Source: Rhizobium sp. WYJ-E13
GTDB lineage: Bacteria; Pseudomonadota; Alphaproteobacteria; Rhizobiales; Rhizobiaceae
Assembly (NCBI RefSeq): GCF_018987265.1
Contig: NZ_CP076853.1
Span: forward strand, 2,232,001 to 2,296,000
DNA length: 64,000 nucleotides
Reading direction: 5' to 3'
The translations under genes were made by a program, and so were the position numbers. Shown here one piece after another: positions 42,449-50,889 of this stretch. The notes under the pieces were generated by a model. The model saw only the letters and a program-made list of their open reading frames with translations, did no database searches and had not been told where the DNA came from. How positions within the stretch are numbered: position 1 is the stretch's first letter; each line of letters opens with the position of its first letter.

Positions 42449-43285
42449 TTGGCGTCGAACACCACCCTTAATTTCACCAGCCCGACATTTGCATTCGCCG
42501 CCAGCGCGGCCGTAACGGGCCTCTGGTTCGCTGCTCTTATCACGATACCAGAGCTTCAGCGCTCGGACCTATCCGTCATCGGCATCCGTATCGCCGTGCA
42601 TCTCATCGTGCTCGCCGGAACCTGGGCAGGATTGTCGCGAACCTCGCTCACCGCTTCGCAGCGGATGGCAACCTGGCTGGCGATCGCCATTCCCCTCACC
42701 GTCTGGCATGGGGCGGCCTGGGTGATCGTGGCAGAAGGCCTTCTCCTGCCGGGGGCAGTCTCGATCCCGTTGCTGCCGCTGATGATCGTCGTGCCGACCG
42801 CCATCGTCATCACGCTCATGTTGCGTTCGGACCGGATCGGCATGCTGCTCGACGCCATGCCCGCCAACTGGCTGATCGGCCTTCAGGCCTACAGGGTGAT
42901 CGGCAGCGTCTTTTTCGTCAACTGGCTGGCCGGGACCACGCCCGGCATCTTCGCCCTGCCTGCCGGCACGGGTGACGTCATCACCGGGCTGATGGCGCTT
43001 CCGACAGCAGTAGCACTTGCAGGCGGCCGGCCGGGCGGCACCAAAGCAGCGCTATTCTGGAACCTCTTCGGCATCGCCGATCTGGTCGTGGCAGTCACGC
43101 TCGGCGCCCTCACCACTCCCGGCCCCTTGCAGCAGCTCGCTCTCGATCATCCCAATCTGACGACCGGCACCTACCCGACCGCCATCATTCCGGCCTTCAC
43201 CGTGCCCACCTCGCTCGTCCTGCACGCCCTGTCGCTGCGTCAGTTGTTGAGGCGAACGCGTCCCGTGGCGAGAGTTGCCGTCTAA
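42449..43285 (+). CDS. Uncharacterised multi-pass membrane protein
   Basis: The 278-residue product has about seven or eight hydrophobic segments ('FAFAASAAVTGLWFAALI', 'IRIAVHLIVLAGTWAGL', 'MATWLAIAIPLTVWHGAAWVIVAEGLLL' and others) and no recognised motif. Two starts are possible: the TTG at 42449 follows GGGAGG by nine bases and begins next to the first segment, while an ATG at 42353 would add 32 polar residues. The TTG is preferred. It is divergent from the HxlR gene, which probably represses it. Confidence 0.65.
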   Translation: MASNTTLNFTSPTFAFAASAAVTGLWFAALITIPELQRSDLSVIGIRIAVHLIVLAGTWAGLSRTSLTASQRMATWLAIAIPLTVWHGAAWVIVAEGLLLPGAVSIPLLPLMIVVPTAIVITLMLRSDRIGMLLDAMPANWLIGLQAYRVIGSVFFVNWLAGTTPGIFALPAGTGDVITGLMALPTAVALAGGRPGGTKAALFWNLFGIADLVVAVTLGALTTPGPLQQLALDHPNLTTGTYPTAIIPAFTVPTSLVLHALSLRQLLRRTRPVARVAV

Positions 43286-43294
43286 AGCCTCGGA

Positions 43295-43819
43295 TCAAAA
43301 ATCCTGTCGCCGATTTGAGCTGGCCTCCAGTTTCAACATCAATTCGGTGATGGCTTGATCCACACTCAGCACCGCACTGTCGATCACGATGGGTCTCCGC
43401 CCCCAATCGTCATAATCGCGCGTGATCACCTTCTCCCAACTCGGTTTTATCAACCCCGGAATATCGCTTGCCCGCGTCTCGACCCGCCGGCGATGCTCGA
43501 CCTTGTCCGAGCAGACGATTTCGATCTCGGCGGCCCGCACGCCCGCCCGCGTTGCGACCGAGAGCCAGGCATCACGCGTTATCGTCAGGCTGTTCACCGA
43601 GTCCGCGACGACTGTATTGCCGAGCGTCAGATTATCTTCGGCAAGGGCGTATCCAACCATATATCCTGCCGGTCCGACCTCCGATCTCAACATGCCGGAA
43701 TCCCGTACCATCTGTTCGATCGTATCAATACGCAGATGGACGGCCCCGAGCCGCTTCGCCAAGGCCCGCGCAATCGTCGTCTTCCCACTGCCCGGCAAAC
43801 CGCCGAAAATGATCAGCAT
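43295..43819 (-). CDS. P-loop kinase (AAA_33 / zeta-like)
   Basis: The 174-residue product has Walker A 'IIFGGLPGSGKTTIARALA' at residues 4-20. A base-binding region 'VHLRIDTIEQMVRDSG' follows, then Walker B-like 'VVADSVNSL' and a lid 'VEHRRRVETRASDIPGLIKPSWEKV'. These small kinases phosphorylate nucleosides, sugars or antibiotics; the substrate is unknown. AAGGGG lies 11 bases before the ATG at 43819. A decayed partial copy of the same family sits 1.7 kb away at 41500-41590. Confidence 0.85.
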   Translation of the reverse strand: MLIIFGGLPGSGKTTIARALAKRLGAVHLRIDTIEQMVRDSGMLRSEVGPAGYMVGYALAEDNLTLGNTVVADSVNSLTITRDAWLSVATRAGVRAAEIEIVCSDKVEHRRRVETRASDIPGLIKPSWEKVITRDYDDWGRRPIVIDSAVLSVDQAITELMLKLEASSNRRQDF

Positions 43820-43842
43820 GAAATAGCCCCTTGAAACCACGC

Positions 43843-43983
43843 TCAAATCGCAACGTTGAGCCCCACCTTGATCCGGTCCATGGCAACGAATGTCCGAAAC
43901 CGTTTCACGTTGTTGTTGCCGAAGAACAACCGCCGCGTCAGCGCTTCGTAATCGGCCATCGAAGACACGATGATGACGGGCTG
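43843..43983 (-). pseudogene. C-terminal remnant of an Lrp/AsnC-family regulator
   Basis: The minus strand reads QPVIIVSSMADYEALTRRL and then FFGNNNVKRFRTFVAMDRIK up to VGLNVAI before a stop. That is the last 47 residues of an Lrp/AsnC regulator (the end of the RAM effector domain). The DNA-binding part is missing, and unrelated AT-rich sequence begins at about 43985. Confidence 0.8.
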
Positions 43984-43987
43984 ATCT

Positions 43988-44215
43988 ATGGAGCGAGGTC
44001 AGATTCTGGAAGGCTCTAAAAGGGTCAAATACAAATACACCGCCTATCGCCTCGTGCTCGGGGTGATTTCGGCGTTGCGCAAAACCAGTCTAACAAAAGC
44101 CAATAAAACAAAGATAGCCTCGATACTTGCGGCCATCGAAGACAACGCGAATTCCAGCCAGGACAGTTCTCTGCAAAATCTTATAAACAAAACACGCAGA
44201 GATTTGCTCAACTAG
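43988..44215 (+). CDS. Small lysine-rich ORF in AT-rich insert
   Basis: A 75-residue frame (MERGQILEGSKRVKYKYTAYR) is rich in Lys, Ser and Asn. Its base composition is much more AT-rich than the surroundings, which points to foreign origin. Residues 20-60 could form two helices ('VISALRKTSLTKANKTKIASILAAIED'). The ribosome binding site is poor. It starts where the Lrp/AsnC remnant is cut off, so it may be part of whatever replaced that gene. Family not recognised. Confidence 0.4.
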   Translation: MERGQILEGSKRVKYKYTAYRLVLGVISALRKTSLTKANKTKIASILAAIEDNANSSQDSSLQNLINKTRRDLLN

Positions 44216-44403
44216 ATACACCCTCACGCGCGCGAACCATTGAGGCCGCTCCTCAGTGCCCGTCAGAGACGGGAGCGAGAAGCGGATCAGGCCATCCCTG
44301 CTGCGTCATCATGCCTGCCGGCCATTTTGCACGCGACGCCCCATCTCTTTCGCGCTATGAAGATTATCGATAATCCTGCCCCATCCGACACGGAGATCCC
44401 CTT

Positions 44404-45384
44404 ATGGCTCTGAACATCCTTTTCATCGGCGGCACCGGCCAGATTTCCTATCCCTGCGTCGAGCGCGCCGTCGCTCAAGGCCATCATGTCAGCGTCTTTA
44501 ACCGAGGCTTGCGAGGCGATCCTCTGCCCGCCGGTGTGACCTCCATCGTCGGCGAACTCGGATCGTCTGCCCATGCCGATCTCGCCAAGGCCAATTACGA
44601 CGTCGTCGCCCAGTTCATCGCCTTCACGCCCGATCAGATCGCCCGTGACATCGAGATCTTCTCGGGCCATTGCGGCCAGTACGTCTTCATCTCGTCGGCC
44701 TCGGTCTATGAAAAGCCGGCGCGCCATTACGTGATCACCGAGCAGACGCCGGCAATCAATCCTTACTGGCCCTACAGCCAGGCCAAGATCGCCTGCGAAG
44801 AGCTGCTGAAGAAGGCCAACAATCTCGCCTGGACGATCGTTCGCCCCAGCCACACCGTCCGCACCGGCCTGCCGATCATGATGGGCGACAGCGATATCAT
44901 GGCGCGGCGCATGCTGGATGGCGAGCCGACCATCGTCGCCGGCGACGGCCACACGCCCTGGACGCTGACCCGCTCGGTGGATTTCGCCGTGCCCTTCGTC
45001 GGCCTGTTCGGCAAGCAGGCGGCACTCGGTGACATCTTCCACATCACCAATGACCACGCCTATATCTGGGACCATATCCAACAGGCGATCGCCCGCCTGC
45101 TGGGCGTCGAAGCCAGGATCGTCCATGTGCCGACGGATACGCTCGTCAAGTATAATCCGGAATGGATCGGGCCGCTGACCGGCGACAAGGCCTGGACGGC
45201 GATTTTCGATAATTCCAAGGTCAAGCGTGTGGCCGGCGACTTCACCTGCGCCACGAGCCTGGATGAGATCCTCGAAGAGCCGATCATGCACCTGAAGCAG
45301 CGTTTCGCGAAGGGCCGTCCGCCGAAGGGCGATTTCGACGCCCTGATCGACCGCATCTGCGCCGAACAGAGCGCTCTCGGCTAA
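44404..45384 (+). CDS. NAD-dependent epimerase/dehydratase family protein
   Basis: The 326-residue product has 'NILFIGGTGQISYPCVERAVAQGHHVSVFNRG' (cofactor), 'YVFISSASVYEKP' (Ser/Thr), 'YWPYSQAKIACEE' (YxxxK in the form YSQAK) and 'WTIVRPSHTVRTG'. It is an extended SDR similar to those acting on nucleotide sugars or mRNA-binding plant homologues. The substrate is unknown. The ATG at 44404 begins directly at the Rossmann strand. No operon partner is evident. Confidence 0.9.
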   Translation: MALNILFIGGTGQISYPCVERAVAQGHHVSVFNRGLRGDPLPAGVTSIVGELGSSAHADLAKANYDVVAQFIAFTPDQIARDIEIFSGHCGQYVFISSASVYEKPARHYVITEQTPAINPYWPYSQAKIACEELLKKANNLAWTIVRPSHTVRTGLPIMMGDSDIMARRMLDGEPTIVAGDGHTPWTLTRSVDFAVPFVGLFGKQAALGDIFHITNDHAYIWDHIQQAIARLLGVEARIVHVPTDTLVKYNPEWIGPLTGDKAWTAIFDNSKVKRVAGDFTCATSLDEILEEPIMHLKQRFAKGRPPKGDFDALIDRICAEQSALG

Positions 45385-45547
45385 CCGCCCTCCTTCAAGC
45401 CCGGCGCCCGAGGCGAGGACCGAGGTCAATAAGTCCTGGTTCTCGGGATAGCGGCTGCTGGGTTTCAAATGACGCAGCAGGGCTGGAGAAAAGCGGTTTG
45501 CCCCTTATGTCTCTGCCATCAGGGAGAAAACAGCAGAGGACCACGCG

Positions 45548-46021
45548 ATGCACAAGAACACGATCTGCGTCTGGTATGACAAGCACGCCGAAGAGGCCGC
45601 CCGCTTTTACGCCGGGATCTTTCCGGACAGCAAAGTCGGCGCCGTCCACCGTGCCCCCGGCGATTATCCCGCTGGCCAGCAGGGCGACGTGCTGGTCGTG
45701 GAATTCACGGTTGCCGGCATCCCCTGTATCGGGCTGAACGGCGGTCCCTCGATCAAGCACAGCGAAGCCTTCTCCTTTCAGATCTCGACGGAGAACCAGG
45801 AAGAGACCGACCGCTACTGGAACGCAATCGTCGGCAATGGCGGCCAGGAAAGCGAATGCGGCTGGTGCAAGGATAAGTGGGGCGTCTCCTGGCAGATCAC
45901 CCCGCGCGTCCTGATGGAAGCGATGCAGGCTGGCGGAGCCGAGGCCAAGCGTGCTTTCGACGCGATGATGACCATGCGCAAGATCGATGTCGCAGCCATC
46001 GAGGCGGCCCGCCGCGGTTGA
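45548..46021 (+). CDS. VOC-family protein, PhnB-like
   Basis: The 157-residue product starts 'NTICVWYDKHAEEAARFYAGIFPDSKVGAVHRAPGDYP' and has 'CIGLNGGPSIKHSEAFSFQISTENQEETDRYWNAIVGNGGQESECGWCKDKWGVSWQITP', the pattern of the 3-demethylubiquinone-9-methyltransferase-like/PhnB VOC group. Activity is unproven for the group. It is a single gene, starting 163 bases after the epimerase gene. Confidence 0.88.
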   Translation: MHKNTICVWYDKHAEEAARFYAGIFPDSKVGAVHRAPGDYPAGQQGDVLVVEFTVAGIPCIGLNGGPSIKHSEAFSFQISTENQEETDRYWNAIVGNGGQESECGWCKDKWGVSWQITPRVLMEAMQAGGAEAKRAFDAMMTMRKIDVAAIEAARRG

Positions 46022-46246
46022 GGCGACAGGTCCTGCAAATAGCAAGATCACGATGTCAGGGCCACCGACTGGTGTGATCCCTCAAACAACAGCCGCGGCG
46101 GTCGAGCTGATGCTTTGCCCTGTGATCACAGAGATTTCCAAAATTTCTAATTGAGATTGCAGCCGGAAGATGATTCCATGCGGTGCGCGTTGCCTGATTA
46201 CGCCCGCCCTCTTCCCGATGCTGCACCCGAGAGGCTCAAGTCGATC

Positions 46247-47664
46247 ATGTCGATTTCAGATGCGATCTACCGTCCCTTCGAAACGCTGATCCGGCCGCTC
46301 GATATCCCCTACCGTCCGCTGCCGTCGAAAGGACCGGTGACGGTGCTCCTGCACTTCATCTCGATGTTTCGCGGGATCCTGATCGCGCTCGTCCTTTGCA
46401 CCATGGCGATCGAGGCCATGAACCTGACGATCGTCTGGAGCCTGTCGGTCATCGTCGATGGCGTCACGCAGCAGGGTGCCTCCGCTTTCCTGCACAATGA
46501 CCGGCCGCTGCTGATCTTGCTCGGCCTGATGCTCTTCCCCTGCATCCCTATTGCCTCCTTCCTCGTCAATACGCTGAATTCGCACACGCTCGGCATCGGC
46601 ATGCCGGCGGCCATTCAGTGGCAGGGCCACAGGGCGGTGGAGCGGCAGGATCTCGCCTTCTTCCACGATCTCTATGCCGGCCAGGTCGCCTCGCGCCTGC
46701 AGCAGGTGGCCTCCGCCGTCCAGCAGCAGGTTATATCGGCCTTCCAGTCCATCCCGCGCTTCATCATGCAGATGGTCGGCTCGGTCATCCTTCTGAGCGC
46801 ACTTTCCTGGCAGCTTGCGCTGCCGACCATCGTATGGATCACGCTCAACGTACTGCTCGCTGTCAGGCTGGCGCCTGTCTTCACCGAACGAGCACGCCGC
46901 TCCGCCAAGCGCCGCAGCCTGATTTCCGGCGCCATTACCGATCTCTACGCCAATATGCAGATGGTGAAACAATTCGCCGCCGAAGACAGCGAGGCGGGCA
47001 CTATCCGAGGCATCATCGGCAAGGCGATCAAGGCCCAGCAAAGCGAACAGCGCATCTATCGGACCGCAGAGGTCATCGTCGTCGTCCTCAACGTCACGCA
47101 CTGGCTGGCCATCCTGTCGATCGGCTTTACCGGGCTCGTCGATGGCTTCGTCACGATCGGCGAATTCACTGCCGCTGTTTATGTTCTCAACCGGCTATCC
47201 GGTCACACATTTACATTCCTGCAGATGGGCCAGCAGATTTTCCAGGCGATCGGCACGATCAAGGACGCCATGCCCGTCATGACGACACCGCCCACCATCA
47301 CCGACCGGCCGGATGCGCAGGACCTTGTCGTCCCGAACGGCGAGATCCGTTTCGACAATGTCCATTTCGCCTACAAATCCGGCAAGCCCGTCATCGACAA
47401 GCTGTCGCTGACCGTCCGCCCCGGCGAAAAGGTCGGCCTCGTCGGCCTCTCCGGTGCCGGCAAGACGACGCTCGCCAACCTGTTGCTGCGTTTCTACGAC
47501 ATCAAGGACGGCGCGATCCTCATAGACAACCAGGACATCCGCGCTGTGACCCAATCCAGCGGCCGGAGGAATTGATTGAAGGCGATGGGCTCTTCGCGCG
47601 CCTGTGGAGGCGACAGACGGGTGGGTTTATTCCGGAGGAGATTGAAGAGGATTCGCCGGGTTAG
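46247..47664 (+). pseudogene. ABC transporter (exporter type) with internal deletion and frameshift
   Basis: The first 440 residues are a normal exporter: six-helix membrane domain, then nucleotide domain with 'IRFDNVHFAYKSGKPVIDKLSLTVRPGEKVGLVGLSGAGKTTLANLLLRFYDIKDGAILIDNQDIRAVTQ' (Walker A). At about 47553 the frame leaves the family and ends in 'SSGRRN'. In the next frame the true C-terminus appears: 'PEELIEGDGLFARLWRRQTG'. The Q-loop, signature, Walker B and His switch are missing, about 130 residues, so it cannot hydrolyse ATP. It was probably a 610-residue half-transporter. Confidence 0.85.
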
Positions 47665-47688
47665 CGCGTGGCAGCGGACGCCAGGAAC

Positions 47689-48795
47689 TCAACCCTCTCG
47701 TTGATCACCAGTCGGCTCGGGCACATGACGACAGGCCCATTCGAACGCTTCCTCGATGGCCGCAAACTTGACCGCCTGCCAATGTCGATAGTCGCGGATC
47801 AGCCCTGCCCCAAGCCAGAAATCACCGCTGTCGCGGGAGAGGTCCCATCCACAAGCCTCAAGCAACTGAGCGCGATCGAAAAGGCGCCGCGCATGGGTGC
47901 GGGAGATGGCGTAGCGCTTGAAGAACTCTCCGATGCGCAAGGGACCAATAGATATCCGCGGCTCCAACTCCTTTTCCGGGGGTAAGCGAGACATCAGGTC
48001 GTGCAGGATGTTGCTGCCGGAAGCAGTTCGGACGAAAGCGTCCACCGTCTGCGGAGGGCTGGTCCAGCCTGGATCGTGAAAGAGGCTCCGGGACATCATC
48101 GGCTGCGCATACCAGAGCAGGCGCCGATCGGCAGATGATCGGCAGAATCGTGTCCCCTGATCGAGCATGTCGAGTGATTTCAAATGTTCGTCGAACCATT
48201 CGCGAATCAAGGCTTCGGCAGTTTCGGAAATTCTGAGCTGGCGAACGCGCTTGTCCCCGTTGTCATGGGTATCAACCAGGAGACCGTAGTTGCGCATCTC
48301 TGCGAGATGCGCAAACGCCGTGTTCTTGGAGGCAACGTCACTCTCGGCAATGAGGGCGTTCAGTTTGGCGGCCGTAAGGCCCGGATGAGACGGCGACGTG
48401 ACACGCTGAAAATGAAAAGCCACAATTGACTGCGTCAGCAACCATCGTTTCATATCTGCGGTGTAGCGGACGATACGAGGCGCGGCATCGTGCATGGCAA
48501 TGAGTTTCAGCGCAGCATCCCTTAAGGCGAACGCATAAAGGCGATTTTCAACAATGGCTTCGACGGTCAAGACGTCAGCCGCGTCAGTGGCGGAGCGCAT
48601 TGCGGTTGATACGGAAGTCAACGGATCTCTCCAGGCAAGGTTGAATTGGGCAAGCGACCGACGGCTTGCCCTCGCGGCGTTGGTTACGCCCTTGCGCGCT
48701 CGCAGGCTTGCGTGTTCACGCACACTTACCTTGCACGCAGGGCATATCGACATCGCCAGCGTCTTCCGCCAGCAGTCGGCCATCTCCTGCTGCAC
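47689..48795 (-). CDS. Uncharacterised protein with winged-helix-like region
   Basis: The 368-residue product has a MarR-like stretch 'HPGLTAAKLNALIAESDVASKNTAFAHLAEMRNYGLLVDTHDNGDKRVRQLRISETAEALI' near residues 135-195, which suggests DNA binding. The C-terminal third contains 'GEFFKRYAISRTHARRLFDRAQLLEACGWD', possibly a second helix-turn-helix. The GTG start at 48795 has AAGGGA upstream; a Cys pair (CPAC) and a basic segment follow. I do not recognise a named family. It ends convergently with the deleted ABC transporter gene. Confidence 0.6.
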   Translation of the reverse strand: MQQEMADCWRKTLAMSICPACKVSVREHASLRARKGVTNAARASRRSLAQFNLAWRDPLTSVSTAMRSATDAADVLTVEAIVENRLYAFALRDAALKLIAMHDAAPRIVRYTADMKRWLLTQSIVAFHFQRVTSPSHPGLTAAKLNALIAESDVASKNTAFAHLAEMRNYGLLVDTHDNGDKRVRQLRISETAEALIREWFDEHLKSLDMLDQGTRFCRSSADRRLLWYAQPMMSRSLFHDPGWTSPPQTVDAFVRTASGSNILHDLMSRLPPEKELEPRISIGPLRIGEFFKRYAISRTHARRLFDRAQLLEACGWDLSRDSGDFWLGAGLIRDYRHWQAVKFAAIEEAFEWACRHVPEPTGDQREG

Positions 48796-48843
48796 TATGT
48801 CCCTTAAGATAAAATTGCAACGGGCCGAAAGCCCCGCAAAAAC

Positions 48844-49632
48844 CTAAGCCAGCGGCTTCGTCGCACAGATCGCAAAGCGGTCCTGCACCATGCGCTCCAA
48901 TCCGCGCAGGAAGGGCATCTTGCGCGCCTGCGCCCAGTGGATATCGGAGAGCTTGCGGTCAACGACGATATTGTCGAAGCCTGCCTGGCGCAGCAATTCG
49001 ACGATCGCCTCGGCCGGCATCTCATTGGAGAAATAGACGCGTGAGCGGATGGCCTGGTGGCGGGCCATCATCTCGGGCTTCATGTGGCTCGCCGGCGCTT
49101 TGCCGGTCAGCTTCGTCCAGAGCTTCTGCAGCCCCTTCACCCAGGTCTCCTTACCCATGTTGCCGTCGACGATCAGCACCTTGCCACCCGGCTTCAGCAC
49201 GGAAAACCACTCGCGGAAGGCCGAGGGCGGATCGACCAGCGTCCAGACGAGGTGCCGGTTGGTGATCACGTCGTAGCTGCCCTTCGCCTCCATGGTGTTT
49301 TCCGCATCTCCCGAGACGAAGCGGATATCGGTGCCGCGCTTCTTCGCCTTGGCGCGCGCCTGCGCCAGCATCGCATCCGACCAGTCGAGCCCGGTCACCT
49401 TGAAACCTGCCCCATGCATGAGATGAGAAATGACCGCCGTGCCGCAGGCAAGGTCGAGTGCTGCCCGCCCCTGCCCCTCGCCGAGATGCTTGCGGATCAG
49501 CCGCTGCCAGCCTTTTCGCTCGGCTTCGGAAAAGATTTCGTGGCCGACACTCTCGTCGAACGTCGCTGCGCGTTCCGACCAGAAGTCCCGGATTTCATCG
49601 CGAATGGAGTAATTCGTGTTCATCGTATTCAT
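48844..49632 (-). CDS. Class I SAM-dependent methyltransferase beside iron-type importer
   Basis: The 262-residue product has 'YSIRDEIRDFWSERAATFDESVGHEIF', 'AALDLACGTAVISHLMHGAGFKVTGLDWSDAMLAQARAKA', 'NRHLVWTLVDPPSAFREWFSVLKPGGKVLIVDGNMG'. It is a clear homologue of the methyltransferase at 13009-13812, sharing the unusual RHLVWTL and 'FREWF' motifs. It is divergent from the importer operon at 49747, with a TGA-N9-TCA element between them. The start among several ATG/GTG codons is uncertain. The substrate is unknown. Confidence 0.88.
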   Translation of the reverse strand: MNTMNTNYSIRDEIRDFWSERAATFDESVGHEIFSEAERKGWQRLIRKHLGEGQGRAALDLACGTAVISHLMHGAGFKVTGLDWSDAMLAQARAKAKKRGTDIRFVSGDAENTMEAKGSYDVITNRHLVWTLVDPPSAFREWFSVLKPGGKVLIVDGNMGKETWVKGLQKLWTKLTGKAPASHMKPEMMARHQAIRSRVYFSNEMPAEAIVELLRQAGFDNIVVDRKLSDIHWAQARKMPFLRGLERMVQDRFAICATKPLA

Positions 49633-49684
49633 CATCTTCACTCAGCGCCGGACTTACTTTGGAAAAGCTCTAAAACATAAAACT

Positions 49685-49699
49685 TGATTCCAAAAGTCA
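49685..49699. promoter_or_regulatory. TGA-N9-TCA element, candidate RirA iron-responsive operator
   Basis: TGATTCCAAAAGTCA, extended by one base to TTGA-N9-TCAA, lies between the divergent methyltransferase and importer genes. This is the described form of the rhizobial iron-responsive operator bound by RirA. It predicts repression of the importer when iron is sufficient. Confidence 0.6.
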
Positions 49700-49746
49700 A
49701 TTTTTCTATGCCTCGGGAAATAGCCGAGTACGGGGAGAGTTTCCAG

Positions 49747-50883
49747 ATGAATTTTATCAAATCGCTTTCACTATCAGTAGTTGCAGTTGCGGCGCTGTTG
49801 CCGTTCTCGGTCCTTGCCGAGCCTTTCACCATCAAGGATGTCGCCGGCCGCGAGGTCACTTTCGACAAGCCGGTCGAACGCGTGATCCTCGGCGAAGGCC
49901 GCATGCTCTATGCTGTCGCCCCGATCGAAAAGGAGGATCCCTTCGCCAAGATCGTCGGCTGGCGCAACGATCTCTGGACGACCGACAAGGATGGCTTCAA
50001 CGCCTATGTCGAGAAATTCCCCAAAGGCAAGGACCTGCCCTTCCTCGGCAACCTGACGGATGGCACGCTGCAGACCGAGACGGTCGTGGCGCTTCACCCC
50101 GACCTCATGCTGCTGCCGATCGGCAACAAGAAGGCCGCCGACGAGGTGAAGCTCGAGGATATGCTCAGCAAGATCGGCGTGAAGATCGTCTACATCGATT
50201 TCCGCGAACACATCCTCGCCAATACCGAGCCGAGCCTGAAAATCCTTGGCAAGCTTTTCGGCCATGAAGACCGCGCCGAAGCCGTCGCCGCCTATTGGAA
50301 AGAGCAGATGGCGCGCGTCACCGACAAGCTGAAGGAAGCCAATCCCAAGAAGCCCAACGTCTTCATGTATCGCGCCGCCGGCCTCGTCGAGTGCTGCGGC
50401 ACCTTTGGCCCCGACAATTTCGGCCTGATGGTGGATTGGGCCGGCGGCCACAATCTCGGCTCCGATTTCCTGCCCGGCTATACCGGTTCGATCAATGCCG
50501 AACAGGTCGTCGCCTCCAATCCTGACGTCGTCGTCGTAACAGGCTCGAACTGGAGCCAGACAAAGGACGCCAAGGATTACGTCAATGTCGGCCCGGCCGC
50601 TGCCGCCACCATCGACGACAGCCGCAAGGCACTGGATGCACTGATGCAGAACCCGGCCTTCACCGGCTCCAAGGCCGTTGCTGACGGCAATATTCATGCG
50701 ATCTGGCATCAGTTCTATACGAGCCCTTACCAGTTCGTCGCCGTGCAGCAGATGGCCAAGTGGTTCCATCCGGATCTCTTTGCCGATCTCGACCCGGATG
50801 CGACCTTCAAGGAATTCCACGAGAAATTCCTGCCGGTCGCGTATCAGCCGGGTTACTGGGTCGACGCCAAGGCCGGAAAGTAA
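49747..50883 (+). CDS. ABC importer substrate-binding protein (iron-chelate type)
   Basis: The 378-residue exported protein has a signal peptide (NFIKSLSLSVVAVAALLPFSVLAE), then 'FTIKDVAGREVTFDKPVERVILGEGRMLYAVAPIEKEDPFAKIVGWRNDL'. The class III binding-protein pattern follows, with 'VEHLHPDLMLLPI'-like and 'VVASNPDVVVVTGSNW' stretches. A Cys-Cys pair occurs in 'GLVECCGTFGP'. The upstream TGA-N9-TCA element suggests iron control. GGGGAG stands before the ATG at 49747. The permease gene begins seven bases after the stop. Confidence 0.87.
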   Translation: MNFIKSLSLSVVAVAALLPFSVLAEPFTIKDVAGREVTFDKPVERVILGEGRMLYAVAPIEKEDPFAKIVGWRNDLWTTDKDGFNAYVEKFPKGKDLPFLGNLTDGTLQTETVVALHPDLMLLPIGNKKAADEVKLEDMLSKIGVKIVYIDFREHILANTEPSLKILGKLFGHEDRAEAVAAYWKEQMARVTDKLKEANPKKPNVFMYRAAGLVECCGTFGPDNFGLMVDWAGGHNLGSDFLPGYTGSINAEQVVASNPDVVVVTGSNWSQTKDAKDYVNVGPAAAATIDDSRKALDALMQNPAFTGSKAVADGNIHAIWHQFYTSPYQFVAVQQMAKWFHPDLFADLDPDATFKEFHEKFLPVAYQPGYWVDAKAGK

Positions 50884-50889
50884 GCGCCA

